Shown piece by piece: positions 60,201 to 64,000 of a DNA stretch of 64,000 nt; the first letter of the stretch is position 1; each line of letters begins with the position of its first letter. The translations under genes were made by a program, and so were the position numbers. The stretch is taken from the NCBI GenBank assembly GCA_947471745.1, contig CANJKZ010000778.1, positions 480,001 through 544,000 on the forward strand, given 5' to 3'. Source of the DNA: Closterium sp. Naga37s-1. Taxonomy: Eukaryota; Streptophyta; Zygnematophyceae; Desmidiales; Closteriaceae. Under the pieces are notes generated by a model. The model saw only the letters and a list, made by a program, of their open reading frames with translations. It was not told the origin of the DNA and made no database searches.

Positions 60201-63043
60201 GACTCGACGCAACTCCCGACTCGACCGCGAATCGAGGTGACTCGACTCGACTTGACTCGTGATCATGTCTAGTCACACATGCATGCAGTGCTGGCGGTGC
60301 AGTCAGAGGAGCCACAGTGACACGCCCATGCAAGCAGGCATCTCAACACCCAGGCATGAGCTGAGCGGCTGAGCCCATATCCACATGAATACTCCAGCAA
60401 ACTGGATGCGGCTGCGTGGCGACGCTGCTCCAGATGGAGCACCCCGTGTAGCCCGGATGGTGCACCCACCTAAAATGGGAATGTGGGGAACATGGGTAGC
60501 GCACGGGATGGCCGGAATTGAGAATTCTTAAAAGCAGCTGTGTGGCCATGGTCCCGATGAACCACCCTGTGCAGCCCGGATGGCGCACCCACCTGCCAGC
60601 CATGGGCATGTGGGGACATAGTCAAATGAACACATGGGGAGGGCACAACGGTGGGCCCATGGGCATGTGGGGAACATGGTAACATGACATCCAGCACAGG
60701 CGGAGAGGTCATATGCAGCAGCTGCGTGGCGATGCTCGAGATGAACCACCCCATGTACCCTGGGTGGCGCACCCACCTGCCACGGGACCATGGGCATGGA
60801 GGAGGGCATGGGGGAGGGCATGGGTAGCGCATGGGATAGTTGCGTTGCATCAACATCATGGCCCACAGGAACCACCCCATATAGCCTGGATGGATGGCGC
60901 TATGGGACCGTGGCGAGCGCAATGGGTGGGTGGGTGGGCGCAAGTGCAGGCAGTGCAGGTGGGGGAGGGGAGAGCACAGCAACACGCTCATGCAAACAAC
61001 ACTGTGGCTGAAACACGCATATGAAGACCCAGCAAGTGCGAGATTCCTCCCAGTAGTTAAAACTGCTTCCTTCCGAGTCTAGTCTAGCCTGAGCTCCCAT
61101 AAAGACCCCCAAGAACTCCGGCATTGGCGTTGGAACAAACAAGAGCACCCGCCCAGCTGTCACCTGTACTGCGACCTGCCACCTGTACTGCCAGCTGTCA
61201 TCTGTACTGCCAGCTGTCATCTGTACTGCCAGCTGTCGTCTGAACTGCCCGTGTGTCACGAGGCATTGGTTGCGCCACTTGTGCGTCTGGGCCGACACAT
61301 CAGCACACACACGCATTACTGGCCACTCAATCACCCAATCACCCCGCCAGCGCCCACCTGTAGAGCCGGTGCTCACGCCTCTTCTCCGTCTGAATGCCGT
61401 GTGTGAAGCCCCGCCCTGCCGTCACCGTCGCTGCCTTTGTTCCCACCACAGGAAGGCATTCACCAGAACACACAAGAGACATAGTCGGCACAAACCAGCG
61501 CCCACCTGTACAGCCCGTGAGTGACCAATCGGTGCTCGCGCCTCTTCTCCGTCTGAATATCATGAGTGAAGCTCCGCCCCGCCGTCACCATGGCTGCCTT
61601 GCGCACCGCTTCCCCCGCCAGCAGCAGCGCCCCCCCCACCCACGCCACGGGCCACAGGCGGCGCTTGAAGGCGGGGAAGAGGGCGGTCTCGAGGGCGTAT
61701 TCAGTGAGCGCTGCTGCCATGGCCAGCAGATACTCCCGCGACAAGAGGAACGCTGCATGGCTAGCGGGGGTGGGGTGCGGGATGGGAGTGGGGGAAGAGG
61801 TGTGTGGGGAGGGAGGAAAAACGAAATTCTATGTGACCGTAACCACAAACACCACCCCCCACACCGCCACCACCAGCGCCCCTCCCACCCACGCCACGGG
61901 CCACAGACGGCGCTTGAGGTGGTTTCGAGGGCGTGTTCAGTGAGCGCTGCTGACATGGCGAGGAGATACTCCCGCTGAGAAGAGAAGGCTGCATGGCTAG
62001 CTAGCGGGGTGGGGTGCGGTGGAGAGGGATGGGGTGTGGTGTGGGGAGAGGGAGGGAAAGCGAACACTGAACAGACACCACACAAGGATGGGAAGAAGGT
62101 GGCATCGAGAAAATACTCAGTGCGTGCTGCTGCCATGGCGAAGAGATGCTTCCGCGAAAAGAGGAAGGCTGCATGGCTAGCGGGAGGTGGGGAGTGGTGG
62201 ATTGGGATGGGAGTGGGGGGAGAGTGTGTGGGGAGGGAGGGAAAGCAAAATCTGAACAGACCGCCAGCAGCAGCACCACCCCCACGACCAGCGGGGCTTC
62301 ACAACAGGCGGGTTCTGAGAATTCCAGACACACCACCTTCAAAAGCGCCACGGGCCACAGAAAGGGGCAGGGCGGTGGGGAGGGGAAGGGAGCAGCAGGA
62401 TGAGGGTGGGCGGCCGGGAGATAAGGAGTGGAAAAGGAAGGGAAAGATGAAACTGGCGGGATTGATGGGGGAGGGGAGAGGCATTGCAACGTCGTGAAGG
62501 GAAAGATGGCTGGAGCGCTGGAGGGAGGGGATGGGTAAGGATGGAGGGATGGGAGAGTGGAGGCGCATTCAAGTATCAACACAGCGCCACCATCAGTGCC
62601 GCAATCAGCGGCGCAGTCACGCCCTTGCTAGAGACGCGGAGGAGAGAGGACTGCAAGCGAGACGAGACGGGAAGGCGAAGCGAGGCGAGGAGAAGGCGAG
62701 GCGAGGCGAGGCGAGGCGAGAGGAAGGCGGGAAGGCGAGGCGAGGCGAGGCGAGGCGAGGGAAAGGCGAGGCGAGGCGAGGCGAGGCGAGGCGAGGCGAG
62801 GCGAGGCAAGGGGAAGGCGAGGCGAGGCAAGGGGAAGGCGAGGCGAAGCGATGGAAAGGCGAGGCGAGGCGAGGCGAGGGGAATGCGATGCGAGGCGGCG
62901 AGGCGAGGGAAGGGGAGGCGAGGGGAAGGCGAGGCGAGGCGCGGCGGCGTACATCGGAGGTCGGGTTTGCCGGTGGACCAGAGCGCGAGGAGGAACTCGG
63001 AGGAATGGAAGAAGACGAGCGCCGCGAGGAACGCCGCCAGCAT
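48223..63043 (-). CDS. ICMT: protein-S-isoprenylcysteine O-methyltransferase (ICMT)
   Basis: Four exons keep one frame for 185 codons plus stop: 63043-62953, 61752-61506, 58973-58845, 48313-48223. ICMT is the ER-membrane enzyme that methylates the C-terminal prenyl-cysteine of CAAX proteins. The start MLAAFLAALVFFHSSEFLLA is the conserved first membrane segment. Exon 2 has EYLLAMAAALTEYALETALF and TAGRSFTHDIQTEKRREHRL. Exon 3 has the signature RHPGYTGWFMWSIATQLLL and WRFFAVRIP. Exon 4 has YEEFYLHQFFGLEYARYA ending VPSGIPFVS. Length fits plant ICMTs (about 190-200). Intron 3 (10.5 kb) holds a gypsy element with a hAT inside; intron 2 holds a MITE. Acceptors, donors and all coding phases agree, so the gene looks functional if the long intron is spliced. 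Confidence 0.94.
48400..48580 (-). repeat. two echoes of ICMT exon 4
   Basis: At about 48572-48500 the copy reads YEEFYLHQFLSLECVRYATS after an intact CAG acceptor. At about 48445-48385 a more decayed copy has a changed acceptor region. Both lie upstream (minus sense) of the real exon 4. The first has lost the terminal stop context. Confidence 0.87.
48961..49694 (-). pseudogene. gypsy integrase, C-terminal remainder beyond the hAT insertion
   Basis: Continues the integrase core after the hAT: SDGLTERFVQTVRRGLRAYG supplies the catalytic Glu, then the usual tail (ALRDLSPYYLLLGREPVLPV). The frame shifts near 49330 at a run of Gs and continues as IPVLGAGEEVCLQQAKQDLM to the stop at 48961-48963. 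The end resembles the post-integrase region of gypsy Pol; no clear chromodomain was recognised. Confidence 0.85.
49695..52615 (+). mobile_element. hAT DNA transposon inserted in the gypsy integrase
   Basis: The 18-bp terminal inverted repeats CTAAGTTGGAATATACGC lie at both ends. The 8-bp target duplication GCGGGTGG (49687-49694 and 52616-52623) is exact and splits the integrase codons between RYHP and QSDG. Subterminal GCGTATACACGC and GCGTAC words are repeated near both ends, typical for hAT transposase binding. It encodes a transposase with BED-like zinc finger, DUF659-like core and hAT dimerisation domain. Confidence 0.94.
50102..52206 (+). pseudogene. hAT transposase, one-base frameshift
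   Basis: The first frame starts at MSTPTSTPASGTAGEDTSAE and includes a CX2C zinc-finger-like segment (CKHCKLEFVGAAYRCAQHIV), then a DUF659-type stretch (SSDIMTDKNGRPQGNVLLIN). At about 50880/50881 one G seems to be missing in a GGG run. The protein continues in the next frame (LYIASVLRPIVKTVGPEHVV, VDGASNYASAFK) through the C-terminal hAT dimerisation motif (LSQPVSAAACERNWAMWDAV) to an acidic tail ending at 52206. A homopolymer sequencing error is an alternative to a true mutation. An in-frame ATG at 49907 exists but would give a poor extension. Confidence 0.92.
52616..54001 (-). pseudogene. gypsy RNase H and integrase, N-terminal part
   Basis: Contains the connection segment (VLGFLNYYRKFIPKFRKTAA), a TAG at 53801-53803, RNase H (VLYTDWSSAGMGAILCQKRD, ending with the DGLSR-type motif HVDGLSRNPP), the integrase zinc site (HRQLGH...CELCSR) and the first two catalytic Asp (SLDLAGEM and LTDQGTEFMG). 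The third catalytic residue lies beyond the hAT insertion. All parts are in the same frame as reverse transcriptase. Confidence 0.92.
54002..55019 (-). pseudogene. gypsy reverse transcriptase domain
   Basis: Complete Ty3/gypsy reverse transcriptase: IYQRKRRMSPGDLEICTEKC, GLIQRSESDYAAATVVASRK, FSTLDLSQGFNQIPI, FMPFGAKNAPALFQRIMD, catalytic YIDDVVIF, and KYLGFEV, where a TAA (54002-54004) interrupts the frame. Fused directly after the methyltransferase domain by a charged linker (about 55020-54700). Confidence 0.94.
55020..56254 (-). pseudogene. C5-cytosine DNA methyltransferase domain within the gypsy polyprotein
   Basis: Counting from 56254: motif I IRILELYGGIGTG (94-106, S-adenosylmethionine binding), acidic motif II HIER (122-125), motif IV ECQGYS with the candidate catalytic Cys187 (codon 55694-55696), motif VI ENV (230-232), motif VIII QLGSRAHRLRRYW (262-274), a target-recognition-like stretch, motif IX NEREAAMG (370-377). 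A TAG at 55082-55084 separates this from motif X (ALGRAMDANVMTWLL), which follows in the same frame and leads straight into reverse transcriptase. Motifs I and VIII look most like DNMT3-class enzymes. The usual Pro before the catalytic Cys is Glu. Upstream, the protease frame joins by one shifted base near 56255. Such enzymes methylate cytosine C5 in DNA; target sequence unknown. Confidence 0.92.
56255..57288 (-). pseudogene. gypsy nucleocapsid and aspartic protease
   Basis: After the TAG at 57289-57291 the gag frame continues (VRKFVRGLEEELRGVV). It then has two canonical C-X2-C-X4-H-X4-C knuckles (CHTCGELGHLKRDC and CEQCGKRGHWKEEC), an acidic linker and a retropepsin (AIIDTGAHHVLIGKGLAKQL ... 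DYDVLVGMELL). The frame then runs out by one base relative to the methyltransferase. The double knuckle differs from the single unusual motif of the copia Gags. Confidence 0.93.
57289..58194 (-). pseudogene. gypsy Gag, N-terminal part
   Basis: About 300 residues starting MGSDRRLFNNHARILMNSRD. The retrotransposon Gag pattern is clear in YCWEHDGFDPAEFFRKMVGT, AETFYRMTRDEVLEE and FAGQSKARVEEFREFRRKRD, ending LAYYCRLRELVEHLES before a TAG at 57289-57291. Translation in the same frame continues downstream, so the stop is taken as a later mutation. Confidence 0.88.
58195..58562 (-). other. possible 5' LTR/leader of the gypsy element
   Basis: On the minus strand this stretch begins TGTCACGATTGTAATCTTGG at 58562, a start typical of gypsy LTRs, and leads to gag. 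No second copy was found near 48.7-49.0 kb, so an LTR cannot be proven; the 3' LTR may be deleted. Confidence 0.3.
58730..58844 (-). repeat. echoes of the ICMT exon 3 donor
   Basis: Three or four copies of GGGTAACTCACGGGATGC (plus sense), which is the exon 3 end and GTGAGT donor, follow the real exon end at 58845. Copies are near 58706, 58739, 58771 and 58803. Confidence 0.8.
59434..60271. mobile_element. hAT-like MITE in ICMT intron 2
   Basis: Inverted ends TAGACATGATCA and 8-bp target duplication GTCACACA (59426-59433 and 60272-60279). Both subterminal regions are packed with CGAGTC/GACTCG words in opposite orientation. The centre has a 35-bp-type array and no transposase ORF. The 8-bp duplication indicates hAT mobilisation, but ends differ from the autonomous hAT at 49695-52615. 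Confidence 0.88.
59735..59950 (+). repeat. 33-36-bp tandem repeat inside the MITE
   Basis: Five to six copies of CCCCGACACTCAATTTCCGC followed by CTGTCACGCAAATT, with small deletions and substitutions. Confidence 0.9.
61340..61445 (-). repeat. echo of ICMT exon 2 end
   Basis: Copy reading GFTHGIQTEKRREHRLYR with GTGGGCGC donor, downstream (minus sense) of the real exon 2 end at 61506. It lacks the VTHGL codons of the real exon. Confidence 0.87.
61840..62185 (-). repeat. two echoes of ICMT exon 2 start
   Basis: Copies reading REYLLAMSAALTEHALETT (about 61985-61900) and FSRKHLFAMAAARTEYFLDA (about 62170-62085) lie upstream (minus sense) of the real exon 2 at 61752. Each is followed by intron-like sequence. 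The second echo keeps GCAG before the copy. Confidence 0.87.
62640..62945 (+). repeat. GGCGA pentanucleotide repeat in ICMT intron 1
   Basis: Long run of GGCGA units with GGAAAGGCGA interruptions. It generates long charged spurious frames on both strands (EARRGEARRG type). Confidence 0.95.
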
Positions 63044-63203
63044 CGTGAAGAGTCCTCGTGCGATTGCTCGCTTGTTTCCCCCGAGGTTCTTACTATACTA
63101 GACGACGCGATCGCTCGTTTGTTCCCTTCGATGATTTTACTATTACAACTCGAATGTGACGCGACGCTTGCTTCACAGGCCCTTGAGACTTTTGAGACGC
63201 TTC

Positions 63204-63258
63204 AGAACTCGGAGGAGTGGAAGACGATGACCTCCGCTGCGAACGCCGCCAGCATCGT
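63204..63258 (-). repeat. echo of ICMT exon 1 start
   Basis: On the minus strand it begins with ATG and reads MLAAFAAEVIVFHSSEF then TGA, a copy of the real N terminus MLAAFLAALVFFHSSEF at 63043. It lies about 200 bp upstream of the true start and would form a short upstream ORF if transcribed. Confidence 0.85.
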
Positions 63259-64000
63259 CACGACGCGCGATATCCGTCGCTTCTTTCTTTCAAGGTATCT
63301 ACTACTACTACTCGTGTGATGCGCTGTGTGAGCAGGTTTGGCAATTCGACTTACTAAGACTAGATCGTCGGACTTGAACTTATCATGCGAGAAAGATAAA
63401 TTATCAATAACTCACGAACAGGGCGGGTCATACAGTCCTTTCGACCAACGAACGATCTCGCGAAACAATATTGGCGAAAGTCGTTCATAAGTTCAACACC
63501 CTCACCAAAAAGGTATGCCAAGAAACTGCTCTAAATCGCGCACCATCGTACTAAAACGTCTGTATTCCACCATTTTCCTCGGAGGACCTGCTCTGTGCTT
63601 CCAGTTCCCAGCACTACATTAGTTGACCAATCCAGCCTGAGGGTTTGTGGAACCGTATTGTAAAGTGAGATATCCAACCGAACCGCACTGTCTGAACAAA
63701 CATCAGAAGAGCGTAGTGGTTCCCCTAGTTCCCATCTTCAATTCCCTAGGCTTCTCCTTCCCTGCGCTCCCAAGTCCAGTCACACTTCCTCAAATGGTCG
63801 CGCTAGCTGTGGTCGTCATTCCAAAGGCCAACAACGGAAGCCACACCGAGATTGGCTTTCCCGCCTCAAAGCTTTCCGCAGCCCTAAAAACTCTCAGCCC
63901 ACCTCACGATGAGGCGAAGCCGTTGTCATTTCGATCGAATTTACGAAATAACAATGGAAGTAGTCTCGAGGTTAGGTTTCCCGCCTCACAACTTTCTGTA
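63259..64000. other. region upstream of ICMT
   Basis: Presumed promoter side of ICMT. An imperfect direct repeat (GGCTTTCCCGCCTCAAAGCT near 63855, GGTTTCCCGCCTCACAACTT near 63974) is present at the edge. No other gene recognised. Confidence 0.45.

Larger units (their letters stand above)
59095..60905 (-). repeat. seven echoes of ICMT exon 3 start
   Basis: Segments encoding WVRHPGYTGWF...SIATQLL with CAG acceptor recur at about 59155, 59263, 59395 (truncated), 60471, 60593, 60779 and 60900, all upstream (minus sense) of the real exon 3 at 58973. Each also carries the following CCCATG-rich intron sequence, so the duplicated unit spans intron and exon start. A MITE (59434-60271) splits the array. 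Most copies have amino-acid changes at conserved sites and no donor. Confidence 0.9.

Noticed and set aside
62484-63319. Charged ORFs of EARRGEARRG type
   Set aside because: Translation of the GGCGA pentanucleotide repeat, antisense to ICMT intron 1 and exon 1.

Overview
The window reads as nuclear DNA of a green-lineage eukaryote. It has spliceosomal introns with GT-AG borders, a plant-type intron-containing tRNA-Tyr, a root-cap-domain protein, an ICMT and a TRM6 of plant type, and Ty1/copia elements using the classical plant primer site TGGTATCAGAGC. High GC, intron-rich genes and retrotransposons of this style suggest a streptophyte alga, possibly Closterium-like. That taxonomic guess comes from memory of similar copia Gag proteins and was not tested.

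Layout. 1-2736 (minus): 5' part of a gene for a secreted, glycosyltransferase-like protein that runs off the left edge. 3552-5061 (minus): two-exon root-cap-domain protein. 6427-35076: one 28.65-kb nest. A largely non-coding LTR element (X, 284-bp LTRs, target duplication AGTTT) holds four later LTR insertions, each with its own exact 5-bp target duplication: A (7136-14557, intact copia Gag-Pol), B (15698-17436, short and non-coding), C (19314-26817, copia with three stops) and D (27111-34627, minus strand, copia with three stops and a 4-bp deletion). 35591-43960 (plus): eleven-exon TRM6, the RNA-binding subunit of the tRNA m1A58 methyltransferase. 45153-45232: tRNA-Tyr(GTA). 46955-47517: TIR element flanked by TA. 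48223-63043 (minus): four-exon isoprenylcysteine methyltransferase whose third intron holds a decayed Ty3/gypsy element. That element is itself split by a hAT transposon (49695-52615). An 838-bp hAT-like MITE sits in ICMT intron 2.

Two observations stand out. First, the gypsy polyprotein carries a complete-looking C5-cytosine DNA methyltransferase between protease and reverse transcriptase, in frame with reverse transcriptase. Second, the introns of TRM6, ICMT and the left-edge gene contain many partial copies ('echoes') of the neighbouring exon ends, splice site included. Copies of exon starts lie upstream and copies of exon ends lie downstream of the real exon, as expected if introns grew by tandem duplication across splice junctions.

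The nonsense codons in the decayed copia copies are mostly C-to-T changes at CHG or CG sites, which fits DNA methylation of these repeats. Exon borders were placed by eye from reading frame and splice consensus. Nothing here was checked by alignment, database search or RNA data.
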